Of a stretch of 64,000 bases of DNA, positions 10,012-19,121 are shown piece after piece (within the stretch, counting starts at the first letter, position 1; every line of letters starts with the position of its first letter). The DNA comes from Mactra quadrangularis. Taxonomy: Eukaryota; Mollusca; Bivalvia; Venerida; Mactridae. The stretch is from positions 19,190,938 to 19,254,937 of the forward strand of contig CM046295.1 of NCBI GenBank assembly GCA_025267735.1, written 5' to 3'. Position numbers and translations under genes: made by a program. Under the pieces are notes generated by a model that was given only the letters and a program-made list of their open reading frames with translations, ran no database searches and was not told the origin of the DNA.

Positions 10012-10710
10012 GATATCACGAGGGCAATACCACGTGACTATGACATCACGTCATACTATGATACTAAACCACATGTAGCCTGTTCAATTACCCTAAACGT
10101 TCCAAAAACGTTCCGTAACGATACATTCGGAACTCCTCTGCCATTCGCTGCGAATAATCTCGGACATATTTAGACGCTATTTTGAAACTACCGGTGTTGA
10201 AGTAAACAAATATACGATCGTTTAGGCAATGAGTGATGTTTCATTTTTAGTCCGTAAATTTTGAAACAAAACTCATTGTCTTAACGATTGTATATTTATT
10301 TATTAGATAAGATTATTCGCAGCGAATGCCCGAGGAGTTCCGAGTGTATCGTTACGGAACGTTTTGGAGCGTTTAGGGTAATTGAACAGGCTACTGTACA
10401 ACTTACCAACGTTTTTCCTATTCTAAAAAAGGGCAACGACTTGTTACGGTAGCACGCTGAAAATGGTGAGTTTTCCTGGTTGTAAGCAAAAAGTATATAA
10501 CTGGCCTTGCAGATGTGATGCCATGCGAATAGTATACACTTTTCTGCTTAGCTTCGCGTAGGTATCACTGCAATCTACCAATAATTAAAAAATTTCGAGC
10601 TCTTTACAAAACTTTGAGTGGAGGCTGAATTTTCACGGTTTTCTTCTGCTTTCTTCTTCAAACCTTGTCATTTGAGATGCCATAGTCACGTGGTATTGCC
10701 AACGAGGATA
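10012..10710. mobile_element. Foldback element carrying an inserted T1 MITE
   Basis: GGCAATACCACGTGACTATG (10024-10043) is mirrored by CATAGTCACGTGGTATTGCC (10681-10700), and the similarity extends a few bases each way. The T1 MITE at 10078-10391 lies between the arms. The exact ends are uncertain. Confidence 0.55.
10078..10391. mobile_element. Complete long-TIR MITE, family T1
   Basis: The left terminus GCCTGTTCAATTACCCTAAA is mirrored by TTTAGGGTAATTGAACAGGC. Inverse similarity runs some 90 bp inward (CATTCGCTGCGAATAATCT). TA lies on both sides (10076-10077 and 10392-10393), consistent with a TA target. It contains GTTCCGTAACGATACA near the left end and its inverse near the right. No transposase. 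Confidence 0.8.
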
Positions 10711-10720
10711 ATAAAATCGT
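10392..10720. other. Interior and right arm of the 10012-10710 foldback
   Basis: Non-coding. A short internal word AAGTATATAACTGG and the CATAGTCACGTGG arm are the only structure seen. Confidence 0.4.
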
Positions 10721-10804
10721 AAAAGCGATGAGCTGCGACTATTTGTTTCGACACATCATTTGTTCAAATAGTTTAGAAATTAATGCATCTAACATAGCAG
10801 ACGA

Positions 10805-11030
10805 AAGCCGCAGCCGTTGCAAAGTGGTTAGCATGTCTGACTTCGAATCCGGAGATCGCGGGTTCGAGCCCAGTCGCGGTAGGTCATACCCTATACATGA
10901 GTTGTCGGCCTCGTTGTAGGGTAAGTTAGTACTGGTGATAGAAAAGTGTCCAGGAAACCTATAGTAGGAAGAACTGGTCGTCGTTTATATGACTGTGTTT
11001 AATACGTCGTTAAATCCCAAATAAAAAATC
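10805..11030 (+). mobile_element. tRNA-derived SINE, family C
   Basis: Head GCCGCAGCCGTTGCAAAGTG, GTTAGCATGTCTGACTTCGA and GGGTTCGAGCCCAGTCGCGG. The body contains GTAAGTTAGTACTGGTGATA and GTGTCCAGGAAACCTATAG, and the tail is GTCGTTAAATCCCAAATAAA. An 8-bp target duplication GCAGACGA occurs at 10797-10804 and 11031-11038. A 63-codon frame over the head is incidental. Confidence 0.85.
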
Positions 11031-11126
11031 GCAGACGATCTGTTTGAAAAGCTTCTTATACACTAATGGGACTATTTGCGGATTTCGTACCTAAGGATTG
11101 GTAGAGACTGAATTTAACAAAATAAT

Positions 11127-11627
11127 GGGACTTGCAAATTTTTGCGAGTTGATTTTATTTCAACTCGCAAAATAAAACAAATCACTCGCATTTTTGTCTC
11201 CATATTTTTGACACTGATTTTGAGTCTCCCAATTCACTTAGTAATCGAAAAAAGTAACATATTTGGGTCATTTACACGATTTATCCATTTATCTTCCACA
11301 CAACTGGACATAGTTGCTACCAGTGTATCATCATGATCATGGTTTGCAGACGTAACTTTTCAATACGTCAAAATTTAGCTTTTGACGTCAGTGACACGAC
11401 GTCGTATACTCACGACGCTCATTGTATCATGTAGCGATACAGGTAAGTAAAGCAAAAAATAGTACTATCAATCTATGTAGCCGTTCAAACGCTGATTTTA
11501 ACTTTTTAATTTTTTTAGACAGTAATACTTTGCAGCGATTTCAACTCGCGAAGTTTGCGAGTTAAAAGTAAAGTCACTCGCAATTTCCATAATCCACTCG
11601 CATTTTGCGAGTTTAAATTCAAGTCCT
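11127..11627. mobile_element. Non-autonomous element with GGACTTG-CAAATTT ends
   Basis: GGGACTTGCAAATTTTTGCG on the left is mirrored imperfectly by TTTAAATTCAAGTCCTG on the right. ACTCGCAA/TTGCGAGT words are repeated near both ends (left 11143-11190, right 11540-11610) as subterminal repeats. A 64-codon frame inside shows no known domain. Confidence 0.5.
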
Positions 11628-11695
11628 GTATGGCAAATGCATTTGAAACTAACTAAACTATAAAATTGTATTAATAAATCACCTCTAAATATTGG

Positions 11696-11713
11696 TGTGT
11701 AATTAAACAGGCT
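11696..11713 (-). mobile_element. Isolated T1 terminus
   Basis: GTGTAATTAAACAGGCTA matches the right end of the T1 MITE including the TA. No partner end is seen nearby. Confidence 0.4.
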
Positions 11714-11721
11714 ATGTTTAT

Positions 11722-11974
11722 GTATTGTCCGTTTTTTCTCAACTGTTAAAGCTTGAATAATTTCACGGTGACTGAATGCATTGTTTTTGTACTGGCGGCC
11801 AAATTGTAATTAAAAATATGTTGACTAAAACGTATCCTACGGCATAAGAAGCTTTACTCAATCATGATACACACTTTCGGAAACCCATGGGTGTATTACG
11901 ACAATAATTTTAACAAACGCATTCACTGTAAAATTATTCATGTTTTGACAGTTGAGAAAAAACGAACCAATACG
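11722..11974. mobile_element. Foldback element with ~65-bp arms
   Basis: GTATTGTCCGTTTTTTCTCA and AACTGTTAAAGCTTGAATAA on the left are mirrored by TTATTCATGTTTTGACAGTT and GAGAAAAAACGAACCAATAC on the right. Non-coding centre of about 120 bp. Confidence 0.65.
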
Positions 11975-12043
11975 CAATGGTTACGAGGACGACCTGTACT
12001 ATAACAAACGTTGTTGTATTTTTTTACATCACATACACAATAA

Positions 12044-12226
12044 GGGACCTTAGTCAGTTATTTCCCCTTGTATGCTCTTCAAATAGGTAGGTCCAATTAG
12101 TTGGATTACTCGGATTTTACCCATTCTTTAATGTCGATATGCCAAAATTAATCTTAAATGACTTTTTGTAAATCATTCAATTGTTTGAAATTCAAGCCAA
12201 GTATTTTTAGGGAAAACATGTATATT
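12044..12226. mobile_element. P1 Harbinger-like MITE, left half only
   Basis: Preceded by TAA, starts GGGACCTTAGTCAGTTATTT and matches the complete copy at 6347 up to about 12210. The right half is missing. Confidence 0.7.
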
Positions 12227-12248
12227 CTTTATCAAACAAGTATATTTT

Positions 12249-12333
12249 ATGGTGGGATATTTCTGCCATCAGATAACCACATAACTAACTAGTTAGTAAT
12301 GTGGTTATCTGACGGCAGAAATATGCCACCATA
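12249..12333. mobile_element. 85-bp hairpin element
   Basis: TATGGTGGGATATTTCTGCC and TCAGATAACCACAT on the left are mirrored by ATGTGGTTATCTGA and GGCAGAAATATGCCACCATA on the right, with only about 15 bp between. A transcript would form a near-perfect stem of ~35 bp. Confidence 0.65.
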
Positions 12334-12831
12334 ATATTTTATTATATATTTATTCATATTTCACGACATTGACATGGTACATGTACAGTGAGCAAAATGA
12401 TGGTTAAGTATAAACATAAATAAAGATTTATGCATTAAATATTACATTATATAAAACAGTCTATAAAATTGCATGTTCAGTGATATGAGAGTGGTTAAAA
12501 CAGGTATTTATTGTTGGTAGGCAAATTTTAAGACGGAAGTATAAGAGGTACCATTGCACTTGATTAAATTATTAAAGACAAAGTCGAACACATTGAAATA
12601 CAGGGATGGCACAAACAAAAAAAGAATTTAATCCTTATTTCCATCGTGGACACATTTTTTTATACAAAGCAATTTCTTATAACGTATGTATTTTTACGCA
12701 ACATTTTTTTTACCTTTTTTTCAAAAAATAAAAATATTGCAATGTTTGTCAAGCAGTATCTTTGATCATTTCTAATTATGTCCAATATAATTCCAAAGGG
12801 AAGATACAAGAATTACAAGTATATATAAAAA
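12334..12831. other. No recognisable feature
   Basis: AT-rich intergenic sequence with T and A runs only. Confidence 0.5.
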
Positions 12832-13001
12832 TAGAAAAACTCTGTCGTCATCAATATTTCGACAGAAGCCTTTATCAAGAAATTATTTTCATGAACCTTA
12901 TAACATTTTTAACATTGTTTAAAATGTAATTAGAGTTCATGAAAATAATTTTTTGATTAAGGCTTTGGCCGAAAAATTGTTGACGACAGAGTTTTCTGTT
13001 T
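12832..13001. mobile_element. 170-bp foldback element with ~70-bp arms
   Basis: AAAACTCTGTCGTCATCAAT, AAGCCTTTATCAAGAAATTA and TTTTCATGAAC on the left are mirrored by GTTCATGAAAATAATTTTTT, GATTAAGGCTTTGGCCGAAA and TGTTGACGACAGAGTTTT on the right. Confidence 0.7.
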
Positions 13002-13035
13002 TACAACTTTATACGTGTCACTGTTTTCTAATTTC

Positions 13036-13178
13036 CGAACCCAAACTCCTCTGAGCGGCCACATCACGCGTCGCTTTTTTTCATTCAATAAAGGGAAACA
13101 ACCGTTGCGGGGAGTTGTAAGACCCAAACTCCCCGCAGCGGTTATTTCCCTTTATTAAATCAATAACCACTGCCACCA
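13036..13178. mobile_element. Small foldback next to the large palindrome
   Basis: CAATAAAGGGAAACAACCGT and TGCGGGGAGTT are mirrored by AACTCCCCGCAGCGGTTATT and TCCCTTTATTAAATCAA around a GTAAGACCC centre. The module ACTCCCCGCAGCGGTTATTT recurs in the centre of the adjacent palindrome. Confidence 0.6.
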
Positions 13179-13816
13179 CCAAACTCCTCACAGTGCTTAC
13201 GTCACGCTTTGCTACTTAATCACTGCCACCACGTAAATCACGTGACGCTAGTAATACTATCTATTTATAGAATGCCCAAACTTCTCACATTGCTTACGTC
13301 ACGCTTTGTTATTTCTACAAATTGATAATTAAAACTATTTTTTAACTTTATGTACTTTGAACATCATATTTCACTAAGAGAAGACTTGTATTATTGAAAA
13401 TATTGAATTGTAAAAAGAAAAGATGAAAAAAGTTTTTCGGCTCTCTGAGGGACGAATTTTACTTGTGGTGGCAGTGGTTATTGATTTGTTAAAGGGAGAT
13501 AACCGCTGCGGAGAGTTTGTGCCACCACAAGTAAATTCGTCTCTCAGAGAGCCGAATATTTTTTTCCCATCTTTTCTGTTACATTTCAATATTTTTCTAC
13601 AAATTGAGTCTTCTTGTAGTAAATTATGATGTTCAAAGTACATATAGATAAAAATGGTTTTAATTGATAATTTGTAAACATAACAAAGCGTGACGTAAGC
13701 ACTGTGAATATTTTGGGCATTCTATAAATAGATGGTATTACTAGCGTCACGTGATTTACGTGGTGGCAGTGGTTAAAGTAGCAAAGCGTGACGTAAGCAC
13801 TGTGAGGAGTTTGTGT
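13179..13816. mobile_element. 638-bp palindromic foldback with ~300-bp arms
   Basis: Left-arm landmarks are CAAACTCCTCACAGTGCTTA, GTAAATCACGTGACGCTAGT, TGTACTTTGAACATCATA and TTCGGCTCTCTGAGGGACGA. Each recurs inverted and in mirror order on the right. The centre is at about 13490. The word TTACGTCA or its inverse TGACGTAA appears twice per arm. The overlapping 68- and 89-codon frames on opposite strands are products of the palindrome. Several arm-to-arm mismatches and small indels imply some age. Confidence 0.8.
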
Positions 13817-14649
13817 AAGACCACCCCCCTCATCGAACTAATTTATCAGGGGAAGCAATCCATACGAGCTTAGTCACGAAATAACGGTCGGTCCGAGTTT
13901 TAAACATTTGATGCAGTTCAGAGCCTCGTTTTCAAATGAAATGGCGACGGGCTGTCGGAAAAGTCTATTGTTGACCCGGGTTTGATTTTAAAACGACTCT
14001 TGGATATTCTTCAGCCGGGGTGAGTGTAAGTTTTTGAAATTTTTACTGAATATAGAATGTATTCATCAATTTGCAACTCTCAATTTTGAGAAAAAGTCGT
14101 AATATCGCCGACTCTACGGGAGTGATTTTTCGCTTCCAATTTCACGTAATTAGTAAACAATACTCATTTTATGAATTGCATGGTTTGTGCGACATTTTTG
14201 TCATAATTTTGTACACGTTGATGCTAGGTCAAATGATCTTCGTATGCCTGAACCATCAATAGAATCAACCACCCATCTCTGATGAAAGGAACCTGAATAA
14301 ATTGTCAAAACAACAAAAGACTAGATAACGAAAATGAATTATGGACAAGAAGGTCCATATGATTAGGGGAACCATGGCTATGGTGCTCTTAGTCCCACAT
14401 TATTGTCCACTTTGCCCCAAAATATGGTCCGCTTAGTACTGAAGTATGGTGCCTTTTGTCATGGTCTCCCTGGTTGCATGCTCTGCACAGTGAAATGAGA
14501 GAAAAGTCATGGAAATATATGGTAGACATTTAGCGCTAAAAAAAAAAATCTTAAATCACGTAATAGTTGCTATTGCTTCACAGATGCTTCAAGTATTGTC
14601 CATTTAAATCCAATAACAGAGAACTGATGATACGGATTGGACAACTTAG
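13817..14649. other. No recognisable gene
   Basis: Unique-looking sequence. The 63-codon frame at 14071-14262 is unrecognised, and no splice-supported exon is evident. Confidence 0.45.
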
Positions 14650-14720
14650 TCCTTAATTCAAGACCCTACATAACTCTTTTATCATACGGACGTTCTTCTG
14701 TTATGTAGGGTCTTAAAGGA
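14650..14720. repeat. 71-bp hairpin
   Basis: TCCTTAATTCAAGACCCTAC (14650-14669) plus ATAAC is mirrored by GTTATGTAGGGTCTTAAAGGA at the right end, with a ~24-bp loop. Possibly a very short MITE. Confidence 0.55.
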
Positions 14721-15599
14721 TTGCTTCAAAAACGCATAGCAAAATATTTTTTTCAAAACGTAAATGAATATGGGTCAAATTATCACCAATTGATAAATAA
14801 AAGATCACTTTTATTTTTTCCATAACGCAGAAGATAATAATCAAGTTTTTCGCTTACTAAAACATTTAGAACTTTTCATGCTATCCAGGGTTGTCGCCGC
14901 TATCATCCATTTTGAACTGAATTCATGTGGGTAAATAAAGTTTAACTTTGCTTAAAAGAATTTTTTTCTATCCTTAATGTGAGAGTAAACTACCTATTTA
15001 TAGTATATAAAATACTTCTGGTTACAAAGCATAGCACTGGGCTATCCATTTTTTCCTAAGCATTTTTGGGACTTGATGCCCCCTAAATTTTTTCTTTCCT
15101 CTTTTTTACTGAGAAGAATTTAATTCCTTGTGACAAAATATACATAGTTTTTGCAAGAGCCTGTTTTTTGTGTCAAATTTGCAAAATCTGTCATTTTGTT
15201 TGAAAAAGGTACCGTTGGATCTCCCATAGGAACTTTTTCAGGTTTACATTGTAAATGGGCATTTCTGGTGCCTTTTCATTTATTTTGTTGCAATATGAGT
15301 GATATTTTGTAAAAAAAATGACAGACACATTTCTACTGTTAGGGCGATTTGTAAGTCCCTTTGTGTGCACCTTTGAACACGAAGAAGTCAGTGAATTTGC
15401 TTTAGTCACTCTCAAGGATAATCCCAAAATTATAGAAACACTGTAAAGATCTGCTATTATCTAATCATTTAGATTATATTTACTTAATCACTAAGTTTTA
15501 CTAGTTACTAATTCTGATTACTGATTAATGGATTTTATGAATTATCTATTTTAATCCTAGTCTGTTATAATAGTCATTGCCTATAACCCTCTAGTCTGA
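14721..15599. other. No recognisable feature
   Basis: AT-rich. The minus-strand 78-codon frame (15191-15427) lacks any recognisable motif. Confidence 0.45.
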
Positions 15600-15850
15600 G
15601 TTTACAAGTTTACTTGATCGACTGTTGGACTGTCCAGAAAAGAATTTGATCTCATCCACACAGTTTTAAATCATCAAAATACAGGACTTGGTTGGGACGG
15701 GTCCTGTAAAAATTTTGATCTTCACTGGACCTATTGTCCAGTAATGAACTGTCAAGTTTCATGGTGACAAGTGGGTCCTGTAAACATGCAGATCTAGACA
15801 GACCATGTATTATTACAGGATTTGTTTGTCGGTCCAGCATGTTTTGTGGT
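15600..15850. repeat. Dispersed repeat Z, rearranged copy
   Basis: The left half (ACTGGACCTATTGTCCAGTA, TTTCATGGTGAC) is colinear with 41258-41390. The right half (CTGTAAACATGCAGATCTAG, TTGTCGGTCCAGCATG) is the inverse of 41180-41243. The family is marked by repeated GTCCTGTAAA words. Confidence 0.6.
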
Positions 15851-16465
15851 GACTATCATTCGCTGGAGAGACTCTTTTCTTTGTGTATAATTCTTCTGTT
15901 GTGTATGTACATGTTTCTTTAACAAGGCAAAGTCCTCCATGGTTTGATATTTCTATATTTCCCTGGGCTGCAAACTGAGAGGAAAAGCTGTTTAATAGTG
16001 AAGCTGTGAGGACAGACTTGATGAAGTTATTGGGTTACGTCTCTTACCTCTTTTTAGTTCGGGTTTTTATGTTCTTTTTGAACACTTAATAGGGGTTTAG
16101 TTGTATGTTTGAGTTTTCCAGGATGCTTTTCTTTACCAGTCCTCTAAGAGCCGACAACTTTTTCAACAGCACAAAGTTTGTATTAAATATTAGATTTTCA
16201 GTGTATGGTTTTAAGTGTTTCTTTCCCTCTCAAGGAAAATTATAAAATAGTATTTAAATTTCCTGATAGTATCGTATAAAAAAGGCCCATTTGAGGCCCC
16301 TTTCTTAAAAGCATACAAAGGGCTCTGAAAACTAATAGTAATACTTTTACATGTGGCCTTAAAAACCAAGAGGTTTATATTAATATCAGTTCATTAAGCT
16401 GAATTCTTATCATTTTATGATCCCATGTGTTCAGGTTTGTTGTTTTTATTATAAATAAATATATA
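15851..16465. other. No recognisable feature
   Basis: AT-rich intergenic sequence; nothing identified on either strand. Confidence 0.5.
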
Positions 16466-16673
16466 CAGTAAAACCTGGATAGCAAGACTAGATTAAGGCT
16501 ATGCATTGATTGGTTGACACAAAGGTCAACTAGACGTGACCCTCGGAGCGACCGTAAGAGATCCTATACGACAATGGTCTATAAGATTATAGATATGATA
16601 ATGATATCAACTCAAAAGTTTACTTCAAATTAATTCTTACAATCTACATGTTTTTTACATGCAGTTTTACTGT
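16466..16673. mobile_element. pogo/Tigger-like MITE containing a repeat D fragment
   Basis: Starts TA|CAGTAAAACCTGG and ends GCAGTTTTACTG|TA, so the ends are inverted and each abuts a TA dinucleotide, as for pogo-type elements. Positions 16493-16575 (GCATTGATTGGTTGACACAA) match the right part of repeat D, suggesting that D may itself be the interior of a pogo-type family. Confidence 0.55.
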
Positions 16674-17300
16674 ATGGAATTCATACGTTCATAATTTGTA
16701 TGGAAAGAAAAATTGGGAAAGTCTTTTTATCAAAGACTAGGAGTGATAAAATTTTCTTTTATTCCAGTAGTCCATCCCCCTTTTTCTTGTATTTTGATAG
16801 TAATCCTGCCCTTCCCACCTTGGTTAATCATAATGCCGGGGTTTATTTTCACTTATAAGTTATAGAGATAAGATGGCAGAGCTCATTTTTTGAGGGGAAA
16901 ATAGCCACTAGAATGAAAAAGGGAGAAAGTTTCCTTCATTTTCAAACACTAAGAAAAAACGGCAATGTGCAGTGCCCTACTAGCCTGTTGTATGATAGCC
17001 ACTATAAAGATTCTTTCTTGTAAAAATCACATTTTTTATTCAGCAAAATTCTAAGAAATTTCTGCTCAGCTTATGGTTTTGAAATTTCATTTTTTTTTTG
17101 GCAAACTTAGGCAGGATCAAGTATTCTCATTCTTTTAACTCCATGTTAGTCCCTTGGTCCACCCCATGCCCCCCTGACTTGCTATAAAAGATTTACTCAC
17201 AATCACAGAAATTCTAATTAGGGATCCAAGGCTAGGTGTAATTCTCATTAAAGTAAGATGTAAACAAAGATACCCAACCATTTTATCTTAATACTGATAA
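16674..17300. other. No recognisable feature
   Basis: AT-rich with a few C- and T-runs; nothing identified. Confidence 0.5.
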
Positions 17301-17520
17301 GGCCACAATAAATTGATCATATGTTCTCTGGATTCGCTTGCACCTTAATTTTGATGGTTTTTACAAAAAAAATATTTTTATTTCCTTGCTCGCTCATAAA
17401 AATTTGCTCAAACCGCTATATAAAGCAAGTGAATAAAGACTTTTAAAAAGAATTTTCTTCATTGCTTGCCCCATTTTTTTTAGAAAAATCCGTAGAACAC
17501 ATAATCAACTTGTTGTGGCC
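17301..17520. mobile_element. PIF/Harbinger-like MITE (family P2), complete
   Basis: GGCCACAATAAATTGATCAT is mirrored by AATCAACTTGTTGTGGCC. TAA flanks both sides (17298-17300 and 17521-17523). The same family lies in inverse orientation at 43888-44110 and 53408-53630. Confidence 0.75.
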
Positions 17521-17586
17521 TAAATGTTTAAATTTTATATGTTAGAAAACAGCTGCTGGGACTGATTAAGATCGTCATTTTATATA

Positions 17587-18080
17587 GTCCGGCCAACATC
17601 AAGGATGACCTTGCACGAAATGATGTAGAAAATGTTATTCAATTTATTGGTAGACATGGCCTTACTGATTCCAAATCCGATTGATGCCACTTTGTCATCC
17701 TTGGGCAACTCCCAGAATCCAAGATGGCGACCAAGATGGCGGCTAGAGTCTAAATTATACATGCAAAATGTATTTTTACACATTATGGTCTTAAAATGAA
17801 GGACAAAAGTGATTTCAACATTTACAGTTCGAGTTGGTTAAATTTTGTTATTCTTATACAAACTTTTAAATTCAAAATGGCGGTCAAAATGGCGGGTAAA
17901 GGCTATTTTCTAAAGAACAAACTGGCAGAAAGAGACTGAGTGCTGTAGAAATTTATTTACTTATAGAATAGTTCATGTTATTAAAGAAACCGATTGATTT
18001 CACTTAGTTATAATTCATTATTAACAATTATAAATCCAAAATGGCGGCTAAAATGGCCGATATGATCTAATAGTTCAGTA
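17587..18080 (-). repeat. Left array of ~180-bp AAGATGGCGGC subunits
   Basis: About three subunits, each marked by paired words such as CCAAGATGGCGACCAAGATG (17719-17738), AAATGGCGGTCAAAATGGCG and AAATGGCGGCTAAAATGGCC. The 67-codon minus-strand frame is a translation of this repeat. Confidence 0.7.
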
Positions 18081-18302
18081 TATAATATACGAGTACATGC
18101 ATGGACGGAAACAAACACATTTGGGTTCAAGTTTCAATGTTTGTTATATGATTTTTTAATCTTTATGAACTCTCAAGTTTGTAAAACTAGTTAATCCCAC
18201 CTGATAATCTATTAGCAACTCAAGATTTAAGGTGGGGTCAAAGATTACGACTACGAAGCAAATTCAACCACTTCTATTTTTTAGCAATAATGTATTGTAA
18301 AT

Positions 18303-18426
18303 AATGAAGTGTTTTCACCATGGCCTAGTTATTTGGCTGAAAACAGTCATATTAGCCTTCGCCTGTGGTCTTGGTTTATAATGTCTGTCTCCAGCCGAAT
18401 ACAGGCCGTTATGAAAACACTTAATT
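18303..18426. mobile_element. 124-bp foldback element
   Basis: AATGAAGTGTTTTCACCATG and GCCTAGTTATTTGGCTG are mirrored by CAGCCGAATACAGGCC and GTTATGAAAACACTTAATT. Confidence 0.6.
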
Positions 18427-19121
18427 CGCCATTGTCGCAGATAGGATCCCAATAAAAACGCTCAGATTGTATCAACATTCAAAATAGCGGCATTTTTTGT
18501 GGAAGAAAAAAACACGGCCTTCATGAGAAAACTCGGTCACTATGAGATTCGGAAGCAATCAAAATGTCTGAATCTCATAAAAGCCGAGCTTTAAATAAAA
18601 TGAAAATTTGATAAATAATTCGAGGGTTGCCTGCAAGATACTAGCTCTTCAACGCAATGTACTTATTACTCGAATTGTGATGGACAAACTAATTTAATTT
18701 CAAAAATATAAGCCACTTAAATAAAGAAAAACGGGAAAATAAAATTGGGTTGATATACACTTTACAGTAGACAATTTAATTTAGGATTATTATGAAGTGC
18801 TATCACTTTGTTTAAGATTGCAATATGTGTGGATATTTGAAAAGCTTATAATCCTTTTAGTTGAAATATTTCGATGCAGTGAAAATAAACTGAAACATGT
18901 CAATAGCAAAATAAGCATGTGCCAATATATGAGAAAGGAACTAATTGACTGAGCTCTATCAATATCATTACACAAACAAGATAGATACCTCAAAAGAGTA
19001 TCAGCACACCAATGTCGTCAGGTATTTTTGGTGCTCAGCAAATTGCAGCAAGATGATCATTTGTTGTACAATTTTGTTGTCTGTGCTTCTCGTACCAAGT
19101 CTTAAAGATTTATGCGATTAA
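18427..19121. other. Small hairpin and a MITE end; otherwise nothing
   Basis: CACTATGAGATTCGG and TGAATCTCATAAAAGCCGAG form an imperfect inverted pair at about 18531-18592. GAGGGTTGCCTGCAAGA (18622-18638) matches the terminus of the GGGTTGCC MITE family found at 32237 and 34912. Confidence 0.45.

Noticed and set aside
10805..10880. tRNA-like sequences with A and B boxes (also at 6791, 25346, 35809, 42702 and others)
   Set aside because: Each is the head of a repeated SINE with a common body and tail. Several have target-site duplications, and several have decayed arms. I call none a functional tRNA gene.
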